Counted from the stretch's first letter, positions 17,362-26,160 are shown. The stretch: 35,287 nt of DNA from Streptococcus sp. (GCA_003521145.1 DOTL01000037.1:810-36096); one strand, 5' to 3'. The notes: generated by a model from the sequence alone, not told the origin. Translations and numbers: made by a program.

Positions 17362-17377
17362 ATGAGGAACTTTTGTG

Positions 17378-17770
17378 ATGTTTAGAGCTTATAAAAAGTA
17401 TTGGATGGGCTATGTCGATTTCACGGGACGTTCAACACCTTCAGATTACTGGTTTGCATATTCGGTACATGTGTTGATTTTCTTTGCTTGGTATTTGCTC
17501 ATAGCAGTGTTTGAAAGAATGGACTCTGAAACAGGATCAATATCTACTATTGGACTTATTTTACTACTTATCCTTTTTGCCTATGGTGGTGCTACGGTTT
17601 TACCTGGTATTGCTATAACTGTTCGTCGTTTGCGTGATGCTGGCTGTAATTGGCTGTATATTTTTATTCCTTTAATCCCATTTGTCGGTATTTTTATCCT
17701 TATTTTTCTACTATGTCAACCAACAGAAGTAGAAGTGCCATTTAACAACGTCGATAACCCACAACAATAA
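17378..17770 (+). CDS. DUF805 family membrane protein
   Basis: 130 residues from ATG 17378 (a GTG at 17375 is also possible; GAGG at 17364-17367 fits either). The N-terminal motif YVDFTGRSTPSDYWFAY is characteristic of DUF805 (YhaH-type) inner membrane proteins, as is the later VRRLRDAGCNWLYIFI. About four membrane segments; the C-terminus is soluble and short. Function unknown. It has a terminator on either side, so it is a single-gene unit. Confidence 0.88.
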   Translation: MFRAYKKYWMGYVDFTGRSTPSDYWFAYSVHVLIFFAWYLLIAVFERMDSETGSISTIGLILLLILFAYGGATVLPGIAITVRRLRDAGCNWLYIFIPLIPFVGIFILIFLLCQPTEVEVPFNNVDNPQQ

Positions 17771-17778
17771 TCACAATC

Positions 17779-17802
17779 AACCAACTCTTCGAGTTGGTTT
17801 TT
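17779..17802 (+). terminator. Terminator of the DUF805 gene
   Basis: AACCAACTC, loop TTC, GAGTTGGTT plus T-run. Confidence 0.85.
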
Positions 17803-17830
17803 CTGATGTCAAAAAAGTTTTATGTCAATG

Positions 17831-17858
17831 TTGCACATTTTAATATTTCTGATATAAT
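17831..17858 (+). promoter_or_regulatory. Promoter of the Ser-rich protein gene
   Basis: TTGCAC (17831-17836), 16-base spacer, TATAAT (17853-17858). Confidence 0.65.
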
Positions 17859-17910
17859 CTTATCTGAGACTAATCAATACTAAAATATATTTAAGAAATG
17901 TGAATATTCT

Positions 17911-18366
17911 ATGAAACTACTTCGTCAATTAAAAGAAAAACGTTACCTTATTTTGGCATTTACCCTACCGGCTATTCTTTTGGCATTGGCTATTGTCTTT
18001 TTGCAGCCCACGCACAATCATGCTAAGGTCCAAGTTAAGGTGGGGACTAAGCAATCATCATCAAGCAAACCCAAGGCTTCATCCAAGTCATCGAGCTCAA
18101 GTTCGTCGTCATCTTCTTCAACTTCAAGTGAGTCTTCAAGCGAATCGTCATCATCAAGCTCAACGGTAGAAGCAGCTAGTCAGACAGAAGCAAGCTCAAC
18201 TCCTGCGGTAGCATCGGTGCCAACGCCTTCTTCAGCACAAGAGGCTTATCAAGCGCCCCAGTATAACTATGTGCCACCAACAACTTATACAGAGTCACAT
18301 AGCGATGCCTCAAGTTACACAGTTCCTGCTTACAGTGCAGATGTCAGCGCTGGGACAACAGAATAA
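17911..18366 (+). CDS. Serine-rich membrane-anchored protein
   Basis: 151 residues. A basic N-terminus (MKLLRQLKEKR) is followed by one membrane segment (about 12-31, YLILAFTLPAILLALAIVF). Then comes a low-complexity extracellular region dominated by serine from about 49 to 90, with many mixed TCA/TCT/AGC/AGT codons. The C-terminal part is rich in Pro, Tyr, Ala, Ser and Thr (for example YVPPTTYTESHSDASSYTVP). There is no LPxTG motif and no cysteine lipobox, so it is probably held by the single uncleaved segment. I recognise no family. The next gene also encodes a Ser-rich exported protein, and the two may act together. The ribosome binding site is weak. Confidence 0.7.
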   Translation: MKLLRQLKEKRYLILAFTLPAILLALAIVFLQPTHNHAKVQVKVGTKQSSSSKPKASSKSSSSSSSSSSSTSSESSSESSSSSSTVEAASQTEASSTPAVASVPTPSSAQEAYQAPQYNYVPPTTYTESHSDASSYTVPAYSADVSAGTTE

Positions 18367-18396
18367 GAGTTAAAGAAAAGGAATTTAGGATTAGAA

Positions 18397-19449
18397 ATGA
18401 AAAATAAAGTTTTAGCATTAGTAACAGGATTATCTAGTTTAGTCCTATTAGCAGCCTGTTCAAACCAGCAAAATGGGTTTATTTCGATGACTTCATCTTC
18501 ATCAGTAGAGCAGTCACAATCAAGTAGTAGTGAAAGCTCAAGCATGAGTACTAGATCAAGCTCTAGTCAAGAGAATAAGGTAGATACCTCTGCCTATGAT
18601 AGCATCATTAGTAAGTACCAAACGGCTGTGGCCAACAACCAAACGGATGCCTCACTTAATTCTCTCATTGTGACCTATGCTAATTCTCAAACAAGTCCTG
18701 CCTCAACGGTCTATACTTATCGTGATTTGGATGGTAATGGTGTTGATGAGTTGATTCTTGCTTTTAAGCCAGGTAAACTCTTTAAAGAACATGTGATTAC
18801 GGGTATTTACACTATTTCTAAGGATAGTGGTCAGGTTATTCGTCTGACAAAAGGTCCACAACTGGGCATGTTGGGTGAGCGTATGACATTGGCCTACCTC
18901 ATGGATAACAACCTTTAGCTACTATGGTAGTGCTGGTGCTATGCTGGGGGAGGTTCTGGCTACCACTTTAGTAGTGATGGCCAGTCTCTTGTAAAAGATG
19001 ACAGTGATTCGGGTGCAGATGAGGTTGATCTCTCTAATTGGGGTTGGAAGGATCTGAGCAGTGCCTCTACTAATAGTAGTTCTAGCACATCGTCACAAAC
19101 ACAAACAAGTTCATCAGCCCTCAAGCCTGACGAGCTCAAAAATGGCAATTACAAATCAGCTATAGGAACATGGAAATCTTCAAATGGAAAGACCATTACC
19201 ATTACTTCGGATGGGCAGTTGGATTTCTGGGGCTATACTTATCCTATCGACAAAGTATCATCCAATCAATATGTGTCTGGTATATATACCTTAACTTATG
19301 TTGATTCTAGTCCAGTTGGGAATACTCCAATTCAGCTATGTCCTAAGGGAGTTAGTGATGCAAGTGGTGCGGGAGATAATAGTAAGGACCGTATTCTAGC
19401 GACGAATGGAGTGCCATCTGAGGAAAGCTATTTTTACAGAGTGGATTAA
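18397..19449 (+). pseudogene. Ser-rich lipoprotein with DUF6287-like C-terminus, two compensating frameshifts
   Basis: The N-terminus is a lipoprotein signal: MKNKVLALVTGLSSLVLLAAC, cysteine at residue 21. A Ser-rich linker and a domain containing YRDLDGNGVDELILAF follow. Frame 1 stops at 18916-18918. The sense continues in frame 2 (TFSYYGSAGAMLG) for about 40 bases and returns to frame 1 at the run of five G (18946-18950), giving GGSGYHFSSDGQSLVKDD. A second Ser-rich linker (about 19065-19115) and a C-terminal domain with GTWKSSNGKTITITSDGQL, like DUF6287, come next, ending at 19449. One inserted base near 18905-18911 and one missing G would explain this. If rebuilt it is about 350 residues. 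Sequencing error in the G-run is possible, but two errors 40 bases apart are less so. Confidence 0.75.
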
Positions 19450-19474
19450 TCTTATCAGATGATATATCAACTAA

Positions 19475-19503
19475 AGAGTTAGACCACAGGTCTGGCTTTT
19501 TTA
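19475..19503 (+). terminator. Terminator before the rsmH operon
   Basis: GTTAGACC, loop ACA, GGTCTGGC with T-run (two G-U pairs). Confidence 0.75.
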
Positions 19504-19546
19504 CTATCCTGTCAACTTACAGAACGAGACAATTTCTCTATTCTTG

Positions 19547-19555
19547 TGCTATAAT
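19547..19555 (+). promoter_or_regulatory. Extended -10 promoter of rsmH, seven bases before the ATG
   Basis: TG-C-TATAAT, with TATAAT at 19550-19555. Seven bases (AAAAGTT) separate it from the rsmH ATG. There is no Shine-Dalgarno, and the -35 is poor. A transcript from here would be leaderless. Confidence 0.65.
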
Positions 19556-19562
19556 AAAAGTT

Positions 19563-20513
19563 ATGACTAATGAATTTCACCATGTAACCGTTCTTTTACA
19601 CGAAACTGTTGATATGCTTGATATCAAGCCCGATGGCATCTATGTTGATGCGACCTTGGGTGGCGCAGGACATTCGTCTTATCTTTTGTCGCAATTGTCT
19701 GAAAAGGGTCATTTGTACTGCTTTGATCAGGATCAAAAGGCTATTGATAATGCTCAAGTGCGTCTTAAGGACTATATTGATAAGGGGATGGTGACTTTCA
19801 TCAAGGATAATTTCCGTAATCTCAAGTCCAATCTTGAAGCCTTAGGGATGTTTGAAATTGATGGCATTCTCTATGACTTGGGTGTCTCTAGCCCACAGTT
19901 GGATGAGCGTGAGCGTGGTTTCTCCTATAAACAGGATGCCAAGCTAGATATGCGCATGAATGAGGAGGCGAGCTTGACCGCTTATGATGTGGTCAATACC
20001 TATCCTTACAACGATTTGGTGCGTATTTTCTTCAAGTATGGTGAGGACAAGTTCTCTAAACAAATTGCACGTAAGATTGAACAGGCTCGTCAGGTTAAAC
20101 CAATTGAGACCACGACGGAACTGGCGGAAATCATTAAATCAGCTAAGCCTACTAAGGAATTGAAGAAGAAGGGCCATCCAGCCAAGCAAATTTTCCAAGC
20201 TATTCGTATCGAAGTGAACGATGAGCTGGGTGCTGCGGATGAGTCTATTCAAGAGGCCTTGGATTTACTTGCTGTAGATGGTCGTATTTCGGTTATTACC
20301 TTCCACTCTTTGGAGGATCGATTGACTAAACAGCTTTTCAAGGAAGCCAGTACGGTAGATGTGCCTAAAGGTCTACCTTTTATTCCTGAAGACCTCCAAC
20401 CTAAGGTAGCCTTAGTTAATCGTAAGCCAATCCTACCTAGTCAGGAAGAATTAGAAGCTAATAACCGCTCGCATTCTGCTAAATTGCGTGTGGCTAAAAA
20501 AATCAGGAAATAA
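19563..20513 (+). CDS. rsmH: 16S rRNA (cytosine(1402)-N(4))-methyltransferase
   Basis: 316 residues, normal for RsmH (MraW). It methylates N4 of C1402 in 16S rRNA at the P-site. Typical motifs: HHVTVLLHETVDML, the SAM-binding YVDATLGGAGHS (about 26-37), LYDLGVSSPQLDERERGFSY (about 105-124), RMNEEASLTAYDVVN, KGHPAKQIFQAIRIEVNDEL and ISVITFHSLEDRLTKQ. First gene of the conserved division/cell-wall cluster rsmH-ftsL-pbpX-mraY; ftsL starts two bases after its stop. The start is fixed by conservation of the N-terminus. Confidence 0.97.
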   Translation: MTNEFHHVTVLLHETVDMLDIKPDGIYVDATLGGAGHSSYLLSQLSEKGHLYCFDQDQKAIDNAQVRLKDYIDKGMVTFIKDNFRNLKSNLEALGMFEIDGILYDLGVSSPQLDERERGFSYKQDAKLDMRMNEEASLTAYDVVNTYPYNDLVRIFFKYGEDKFSKQIARKIEQARQVKPIETTTELAEIIKSAKPTKELKKKGHPAKQIFQAIRIEVNDELGAADESIQEALDLLAVDGRISVITFHSLEDRLTKQLFKEASTVDVPKGLPFIPEDLQPKVALVNRKPILPSQEELEANNRSHSAKLRVAKKIRK

Positions 20514-20515
20514 TT

Positions 20516-20836
20516 ATGGAAAATAAGGAACATCAAATTGTCAATAGAGCCATTAGAAACCATATTCGTTTTATGACGCGTATGGAAAAGGCCTTCTATT
20601 CGGCAATTGTTTTGACAGCTATTGTGATGAGTATCGCTGTTGTATTTTTACAAGGACGTAATCAGGCTATCAAGCAAAAAATCACAGACCTTAATAGCAA
20701 GATTAGTGATGAAAAAACAGAGCTTAGCAATGCTAAGCAGGCGGTTAATGAGTTGACTAACTCTGACCGTATTAAGGAGATTGCTAATAAGGCAGGCCTG
20801 TCTATTAATAACGATAGTATTAAGAGTGTGAAATAG
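20516..20836 (+). CDS. ftsL: Cell division protein FtsL
   Basis: 106 residues, a bitopic membrane protein: a cytoplasmic tail of about 25 residues, one membrane segment (AFYSAIVLTAIVMSIAVVFL, about 27-46), then an extracellular coiled coil (KQKITDLNSKISDEKTELSN onward) ending in the conserved short block IKEIANKAGLSI. FtsL joins DivIB/FtsQ and DivIC/FtsB at the division site and supports septal peptidoglycan synthesis. The gene lies between rsmH and pbpX as in other streptococci. Confidence 0.95.
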   Translation: MENKEHQIVNRAIRNHIRFMTRMEKAFYSAIVLTAIVMSIAVVFLQGRNQAIKQKITDLNSKISDEKTELSNAKQAVNELTNSDRIKEIANKAGLSINNDSIKSVK

Positions 20837-20839
20837 CCA

Positions 20840-23107
20840 ATGAACAGATTAAGAAAACTTAAACATTTATTTCTAAACTATGTCGTTAGGGATAGGCGAA
20901 AGCCAGCCCAGAACCGACAACACGTTGGTCAGAACCTTATGGTTCTCAGCATCTTTATCTTTTTCGTCTTTATTATCAACTTTGTGGTGATTATTGGGAC
21001 AGACAGTAAGTTTGGTGTCGATTTGTCGACTCAGGCTGCTAAATCTTATAACACTAAGACCACAGTGGCTGCCAAGCGTGGGACGATTTACGACCGAAAT
21101 GGAAATGTTTTGGCTGAGGATTCAACCAGTTATGCTATTTACGCAATCGTGTCGACTAGCTATGTGTCAGCGACTCAAGAAAAACTCTATGTCCAAGATA
21201 GTCAGTTTGACAAGGTTGCCGATATTTTAAAGGATAAGCTAGGAATTGAAAAGAGTTATGCCTTGGCTCAATTGCGTACTAAGGGTGCTTATCAGGTTTC
21301 CTTTGGACTGAAGGGGAAGGGAATTACCTACTCTGTTAAAGAAGAGCTAGAAAAAGCCTTTAAAGATGCTGGAATTAAGGGGATGGACTTTGAAGCAACA
21401 ACGTCACGAATGTACCCTAATGGGACCTTCGCGTCAGAGTTTCTTGGTCGTGCTGAAGCTGTTGAAAATAAAAAAGACGGCTCATATTCTTTGATTGGTC
21501 AAACTGGTTTGGAGCGCTCGCTCAATAGCCTCTTGACTGGAACAGATGGTGAGGCCATCTACGAGAAGGATAAAAACGGCAATACGCTTCTAGGTACGGA
21601 AACTATTACCAAGGAAGCTATCAATGGTAAGAACATCTATACAACCTTGTCAGCGCCTCTCCAAAACTTCTTAGAAACGCAGATGAATACCTTTATGGAG
21701 CAGACGCAAGGTGTCAATGCTTCAGCGACAGTTGTTAATGCTAAGACAGGTGAGATTCTTGCAACGACACAACGTCCGACCTATAATTCGGATACCCTTG
21801 AAGGGCAAGCTAAGAAGAACTATGACTGGGTTAACCGTCTTTACGAAGCTCAGTATGAGCCTGGATCAACCATGAAGGTCATGCTCTTGTCAGCTGCTAT
21901 TAACAATGGGAGCTTCAACCCAAATGCGACCTATAATAATGCTAATGGTATTAAGGTTGATGACGTTGAAATTAATGACTGGTCAATCAATGAGGGTATC
22001 TCAACAGGTCGTACCATGTCATTTGCCCAAGGGTTCTCTTACTCAAGTAACGTTGGTATGACCATGTTGGAACAAGAGATGGGAGACAAAGTTTGGTCTA
22101 ACTACTTATCTCTTTACAAATTTGGTCTTCCAACCCGTTTTGGGATGGTCGGTGAGTCTTCAGGGGTTGTCTCTCGAAACTCTGTTAATATAGCTCAATC
22201 ATCCTTCGGACAAGGGATTTCAGTAACTCAGGTCCAAATGCTTCGAGCCTTTACCGCCATTTCAAACAACGGTATAATGCTGGAACCTCAATTTATCAAA
22301 CAAGTTGCCGATGTTAACCAAGGCACAGCTCGTACAGCTAAGAAGGAAGTTATCGGTAAGCCAGTTTCTAAGCAGGCTGCCTCTGAAACGCGTAACTATA
22401 TGATTTCCGTTGGTACGGATCCAGAGTTCGGTACTCTTTACAATAAATCTGAAGGGGCACCTATTATCAAGGTTGGTAACTATGACGTAGCCGTTAAGTC
22501 TGGTACGGCCCAAATTGCCGATGAAAAGACTGGAACGTATAAGGCTGGTTCCAATGAAACGCTCAACTCAGTTGTAGCTATGGTCCCTGCAGATGATCCA
22601 GAATATATCATGTATGTGACTGTTCAGGAACCCAAGTCTTGGAATAACACTTTCTTTGCGACTGTGGTTAACCCGGTCTTGGAAGAAGCCATGTCTATGG
22701 GAGACACCCTAGACACTTCTGTTTCTGAAGGTAGTGAAAAGACCGAAGAAACGAGCTATCAAACTGGCGATATTATCGGTAAACGTCCAGGTGAGACAGC
22801 TCACACCCTTCGTCAAAACTTGATTCATCCGATTGTTCTGGGTGTTGGTGATAAGATTGAGAAGGTTTCTGTAGATGCCGAAGCCAATGTTAAGGCTAAT
22901 GAACAGATTCTGATCATGACCAATGACTTCACAGAACTTCCAGATATGTATGGTTGGACCAAGAAGAACGTTGAAACCTTTGCCAAATGGAAAGGCATTA
23001 AAATTACTTACAAGGGTGGCAAGTCAGAGACTGTTACCAAACAAAGTGTTGCGGCAGGAAAAGCCCTATCTAAAATCAAGAAGATTACCATTACTTTAGG
23101 AGACTAA
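20840..23107 (+). CDS. pbpX: Penicillin-binding protein 2X (class B, septal transpeptidase)
   Basis: 755 residues. A short cytoplasmic N-terminus and a single membrane anchor (about 33-54) precede the dimerisation/pedestal domain with AAKRGTIYDRNGNVLAEDST. The transpeptidase domain has the SxxK motif PGSTMK (active serine about 342), the SxN motif YSSNVG (about 400) and the KSG motif VKSGTAQIAD (about 553). The C-terminus has two PASTA-like repeats (about 635-755). PBP2x is the essential partner of FtsW in septal peptidoglycan synthesis and a main beta-lactam target. It starts three bases after ftsL. Confidence 0.96.
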   Translation: MNRLRKLKHLFLNYVVRDRRKPAQNRQHVGQNLMVLSIFIFFVFIINFVVIIGTDSKFGVDLSTQAAKSYNTKTTVAAKRGTIYDRNGNVLAEDSTSYAIYAIVSTSYVSATQEKLYVQDSQFDKVADILKDKLGIEKSYALAQLRTKGAYQVSFGLKGKGITYSVKEELEKAFKDAGIKGMDFEATTSRMYPNGTFASEFLGRAEAVENKKDGSYSLIGQTGLERSLNSLLTGTDGEAIYEKDKNGNTLLGTETITKEAINGKNIYTTLSAPLQNFLETQMNTFMEQTQGVNASATVVNAKTGEILATTQRPTYNSDTLEGQAKKNYDWVNRLYEAQYEPGSTMKVMLLSAAINNGSFNPNATYNNANGIKVDDVEINDWSINEGISTGRTMSFAQGFSYSSNVGMTMLEQEMGDKVWSNYLSLYKFGLPTRFGMVGESSGVVSRNSVNIAQSSFGQGISVTQVQMLRAFTAISNNGIMLEPQFIKQVADVNQGTARTAKKEVIGKPVSKQAASETRNYMISVGTDPEFGTLYNKSEGAPIIKVGNYDVAVKSGTAQIADEKTGTYKAGSNETLNSVVAMVPADDPEYIMYVTVQEPKSWNNTFFATVVNPVLEEAMSMGDTLDTSVSEGSEKTEETSYQTGDIIGKRPGETAHTLRQNLIHPIVLGVGDKIEKVSVDAEANVKANEQILIMTNDFTELPDMYGWTKKNVETFAKWKGIKITYKGGKSETVTKQSVAAGKALSKIKKITITLGD

Positions 23108-23108
23108 G

Positions 23109-24131
23109 ATGACTATGAGTCTGATAGCAGGCGTGGCCGCCTTTGTGTTGACGGTGCTCGCCATGCCTCACTTTATTACTTATTATAAAATCAAGAAAAT
23201 TGGTGGCCAACAAATGCATGAAGATGTGAAGCAGCATTTTGCTAAGGCTGGGACGCCAACTATGGGAGGGACAGTCTTCCTAGTAGTTGCTATCTTGGTT
23301 AGCTTGATTTTCAACTTCCACGTCTTTAGCGAGGGACACCAAGCCTATGGTGCCACAGCGGGGATTCTCTTTGTAATTTTGATTTATGGAATCATCGGCT
23401 TCCTTGATGATTTCCTTAAGATTTTCCGTCAAATCAATGAGGGACTTAAACCTTGGCAAAAGATGGCCTTGCAGATTATTGCGGGTTTGCTTTTCTACTT
23501 TATCCACGTACTTCCTAGTGGGACAGATAGCTTAGCTATTGGTGGATTAACCATTCATCTCGGTGTCTTTTATGTTCTCTTTGTCCTATTCTGGATTGTT
23601 GGTTTCTCAAATGCTGTAAACTTGACAGACGGTATAGATGGTTTAGCTTCTATCTCTGTGGTTATCAGCTTGATTGCCTATGGGATTATCGCTTTTGTCA
23701 AGGGTGAGTTCGCTATCTTGACTATCATTATCACTATGATTGGGGCTCTTCTTGGCTTCTTCGTCTTTAACCACAAGCCAGCCAAGGTCTTTATGGGAGA
23801 TGTTGGTTCCTTGTCACTTGGAGCTATGCTTGCAGTTACCTCTATTGCCCTACGTGTAGAGTGGACGCTACTCTTGATTGGTATGGTTTATGTCTTTGAG
23901 ACAGCCTCTGTTATGCTACAGGTCAGCTATTTCAAATACACTAAGCGTAAGTATGGAGAAGGTCGTCGTATCTTCCGTATGACACCATTCCACCATCACC
24001 TCGAATTGGGTGGTCTTTCGGGTAAGGGTGACAAATGGTCAGAGTGGAAGGTTGATGCTTTCCTTTGGACAGTTGGAGCACTTGCAAGTGCCATTACCCT
24101 TTGGATAGTTCTTGGAAACGTTATGAAATAA
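23109..24131 (+). CDS. mraY: Phospho-N-acetylmuramoyl-pentapeptide-transferase MraY
   Basis: 340 residues with about ten membrane segments. It transfers phospho-MurNAc-pentapeptide from UDP to undecaprenyl phosphate, giving lipid I. Signature motifs: HFAKAGTPTMGG (about 38-49), GFLDDFLKI (about 97-106), SNAVNLTDGIDGLA (about 167-180), FMGDVGSLSLGAM (about 229-241) and FRMTPFHHHLELGG (about 290-303). It starts one base after pbpX; a second in-frame ATG at 23115 is an alternative. Last gene of the cluster, closed by a terminator. Confidence 0.97.
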   Translation: MTMSLIAGVAAFVLTVLAMPHFITYYKIKKIGGQQMHEDVKQHFAKAGTPTMGGTVFLVVAILVSLIFNFHVFSEGHQAYGATAGILFVILIYGIIGFLDDFLKIFRQINEGLKPWQKMALQIIAGLLFYFIHVLPSGTDSLAIGGLTIHLGVFYVLFVLFWIVGFSNAVNLTDGIDGLASISVVISLIAYGIIAFVKGEFAILTIIITMIGALLGFFVFNHKPAKVFMGDVGSLSLGAMLAVTSIALRVEWTLLLIGMVYVFETASVMLQVSYFKYTKRKYGEGRRIFRMTPFHHHLELGGLSGKGDKWSEWKVDAFLWTVGALASAITLWIVLGNVMK

Positions 24132-24134
24132 ATG

Positions 24135-24159
24135 AAAAGAGCAGAAATGCTCTTTTTTT
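24135..24159 (+). terminator. Terminator of the rsmH-mraY operon
   Basis: AAAAGAGC, loop AGAAAT, GCTCTTTT plus T-run. The promoter of the next gene begins at its last T. Confidence 0.9.
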
Positions 24160-24167
24160 GTTATAAT
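24159..24167 (+). promoter_or_regulatory. Extended -10 promoter of the DEAD-box helicase gene
   Basis: TG-T-TATAAT (TATAAT at 24162-24167). Its -35 region would lie inside the preceding terminator hairpin and shows no match, so the TG extension is probably essential. Confidence 0.65.
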
Positions 24168-24204
24168 GATAGAGATAGACTAGATAGAAAAGAAGTAAGA
24201 AAAC

Positions 24205-25548
24205 ATGTCATTTAAAGATTTTAATTTTAAAGTATTTATTCAGGAGGCTCTTGATGAGATTAAGTTTAAGGAGCCAACACCTGTTCAGCAGAAATTGATT
24301 CCAGTGGTCCGTTCAGGTCGTGATTTAGTTGGTGAATCAAAGACGGGTTCAGGGAAAACACATACCTTCCTCTTGCCAATTTTTGAGAAGCTTAATCCAA
24401 AGAGTGGCGATGTTCAAGTTGTTATCACAACGCCATCGCGTGAATTGGCGACACAAATTTACCAAGCGACAAAACAAATTGCCAAACACTCTGAGACTGA
24501 AATTCGTGTGGTCAACTATGTTGGTGGTACAGACAAGCAACGTCAGATTGAGAAACTCAAGGTGGCACAACCTCATATTGTTATTGGGACACCAGGCCGT
24601 ATTTATGACCTAGTTAAATCTGGAGACTTGGCTATCCACAAGGCCCATACCTTTGTTGTTGACGAAGCTGACATGACCATGGATATGGGATTCTTGGATA
24701 CTGTAGACAAGATTGCGGCAAGTCTGCCTAAGGAAGTTCAAATTTTGGTCTTCTCAGCAACCATTCCTCAAAAATTACAACCATTCTTGAAGAAATATTT
24801 GACTAATCCAGTCATGGAACAAATTAAGACTTCAACGGTGATTGCAGATACCATTGATAACTGGTTGGTATCTACTAAAGGGCGCAACAAGAATGAACAG
24901 ATTCTTGAGATGCTTAAGGGAATGCAGCCATATTTGGCAATGATTTTCGTTAATACCAAGGAACGTGCTGACGATTTGCACAGCTACCTAGTGTCAAATG
25001 GTCTTAAAGTTGCCAAAATTCATGGAGGTGTTCCACCACGTGAACGTAAGCGTATCATGAATCAAGTCAAGAAGCTTGATTTTGAGTACATTGTAGCGAC
25101 TGACCTTGCAGCGCGTGGGATTGATATTGAGGGGGTTAGCCATGTAATCAATGATGCCATCCCTCAAGACTTGTCCTTCTTTGTTCACCGTGTAGGGCGT
25201 ACAGGACGTAATGGTTTGTCAGGAACAGCCATCACCCTTTATCAACCAAGCGACGACTCAGATATTCGTGAGCTTGAAAAAATGGGGATTACCTTTGAAC
25301 CTAAAGTCTATAAGGACGGCGAGTTTCAAGATACCTATGACCGTGACCGTCGTGCCAATCGTGAGAAAGCCTATCAAAAACTTGATACGGAAATGATTGG
25401 CTTGGTTAAGAAGAAAAAGAAAAAGATCAAGCCTGGCTATAAGAAGAAAATCCAGTGGAAGGTTGACGAAAAACGCAAACGTGAGCGTCGTGCGGATAAT
25501 CGTGCTAAGGGGCGTGCTGAGCGTAAAGCTAAGAAGCAAAGTTTCTAA
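24205..25548 (+). CDS. DEAD-box ATP-dependent RNA helicase (CshB-like)
   Basis: 447 residues. Motifs in order: Q-motif TPVQQKLIP, Walker A SKTGSGKT (about 45-52), TPSRELATQ (Ia), GTPGRIYDL (Ib), VVDEADMTMDMGF (II, about 150-162), FSATIP (III), IFVNTKERAD (IV), ATDLAARGIDIE (V) and FVHRVGRTGRNG (VI). The last about 60 residues are strongly basic (KKKKKKIKPGYKKKIQWK), typical for helicases that act on ribosomal RNA or in cold adaptation such as CshB. It has its own promoter and terminator. The exact CshA/CshB/other assignment is not certain by eye. Confidence 0.92.
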   Translation: MSFKDFNFKVFIQEALDEIKFKEPTPVQQKLIPVVRSGRDLVGESKTGSGKTHTFLLPIFEKLNPKSGDVQVVITTPSRELATQIYQATKQIAKHSETEIRVVNYVGGTDKQRQIEKLKVAQPHIVIGTPGRIYDLVKSGDLAIHKAHTFVVDEADMTMDMGFLDTVDKIAASLPKEVQILVFSATIPQKLQPFLKKYLTNPVMEQIKTSTVIADTIDNWLVSTKGRNKNEQILEMLKGMQPYLAMIFVNTKERADDLHSYLVSNGLKVAKIHGGVPPRERKRIMNQVKKLDFEYIVATDLAARGIDIEGVSHVINDAIPQDLSFFVHRVGRTGRNGLSGTAITLYQPSDDSDIRELEKMGITFEPKVYKDGEFQDTYDRDRRANREKAYQKLDTEMIGLVKKKKKKIKPGYKKKIQWKVDEKRKRERRADNRAKGRAERKAKKQSF

Positions 25549-25592
25549 GATCAGACTTTTAGGTAAAAGCAAATTTTAATTTAAAAATTCAA

Positions 25593-25625
25593 GAGGTTGA
25601 AAATTATAAGGTTTCAGCCTTTTTG
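25593..25625 (+). terminator. Terminator of the helicase gene
   Basis: AGGTTGAAA (25594-25602) pairs with TTTCAGCCT (25612-25620) followed by T-run. Confidence 0.8.
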
Positions 25626-25814
25626 ATTATTATCAAACTTTTTGGAAAGTCTCAGTATATGCTGGAAAAATAATTAAGGCTGTCTTATGGACTGAAAATG
25701 TGACAGATTTTAAATAGTTTTATCACAGCTATTTTTATGAAGCTTTCCGTTTAAAGTAAAATAATTTGTAAGTCCTAAGTTATGAGGTGAATCCACCCCA
25801 AAAGAATCTAGTGG
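25626..25814. other. Intergenic AT-rich stretch
   Basis: No open frame with a ribosome binding site on either strand. A small hairpin GGTG-AATC-CACC (about 25785-25796) precedes the ComR-like promoter. Otherwise I see nothing. Confidence 0.4.
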
Positions 25815-25884
25815 TGACATTTATGTCACTATTTTTTGTTAGCTTTCTGCCTATAATAAAATCATAGCTTTTAAGAAAAGGCTA
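25815..25884 (+). promoter_or_regulatory. ComR-box-like promoter of bacteriocin cassette 1, with 5' hairpin
   Basis: Perfect dyad GTGACATTTATGTCAC (25815-25830), then a T-rich run, then TATAAT (25853-25858). There is no -35 match at the right distance, as expected for an activator-dependent promoter. The dyad and T-run match the ComR box I know from salivarius-group comS and comX promoters. About seven bases after the -10 the sequence TAGCTT (25865-25870) pairs with AGGCTA (25879-25884), which puts a hairpin at the predicted 5' end of the mRNA. The same module recurs at 34442 and 35039. Confidence 0.75.
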
Positions 25885-25915
25885 AAACAAAATATTATAA
25901 GGGAGGTTTTTTTTC

Positions 25916-26152
25916 ATGACAACAAAAATCATTAACAATTTTAACTCACTTAATTCCGAAGATCTTTCCATTATTGAAGGTGGGGGTGTGATCGGTTGTG
26001 TAGCTGGGACTGCTGGATCTGATGGGCTTGGATTTTTGACTGGAACATCAGTTGGAACCGTTACATTACCAATTGTTGGGACAGTTTCAGGTGGAGCATT
26101 TGGGGCATGGTCAGGAGCCGGTGTTGGAATGGCTACATTTTGCGGAGTTTAG
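25916..26152 (+). CDS. Double-glycine leader bacteriocin (two-cysteine, Gly-rich), cassette 1
   Basis: 78 residues. A 23-residue leader ending IIEGG is the type cleaved by ABC exporters with a C39 peptidase domain. The mature part (55 residues, from GVIGCVAGTAGS) is rich in Gly and small residues with GxxxG-type spacing and a hydrophobic middle. It holds two cysteines, Cys28 and one near the end (ATFCGV), which could form a disulphide. It shares G-x-V/I-x-C-x-AGT-x-GS at the start and ATFC at the end with the peptide at 34542, but has about 17 more residues between. Strong GGGAGG ribosome binding site before ATG. It is probably an unmodified class II bacteriocin like the ComR-controlled Slv peptides of S. 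salivarius; which one I cannot say. Confidence 0.8.
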   Translation: MTTKIINNFNSLNSEDLSIIEGGGVIGCVAGTAGSDGLGFLTGTSVGTVTLPIVGTVSGGAFGAWSGAGVGMATFCGV

Positions 26153-26160
26153 GTAGAAAT

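Noticed and set aside
18060..18170. Ser-codon-rich tract as a possible tandem DNA repeat or CRISPR-like array
   Set aside because: Only low-complexity coding sequence with mixed serine codons; no regular repeat unit or spacers.
25700..25740. GTGACA...TCACAG as another ComR box
   Set aside because: The half-sites are separated by far more than the four-base centre of the true boxes and no -10 follows at the right place.
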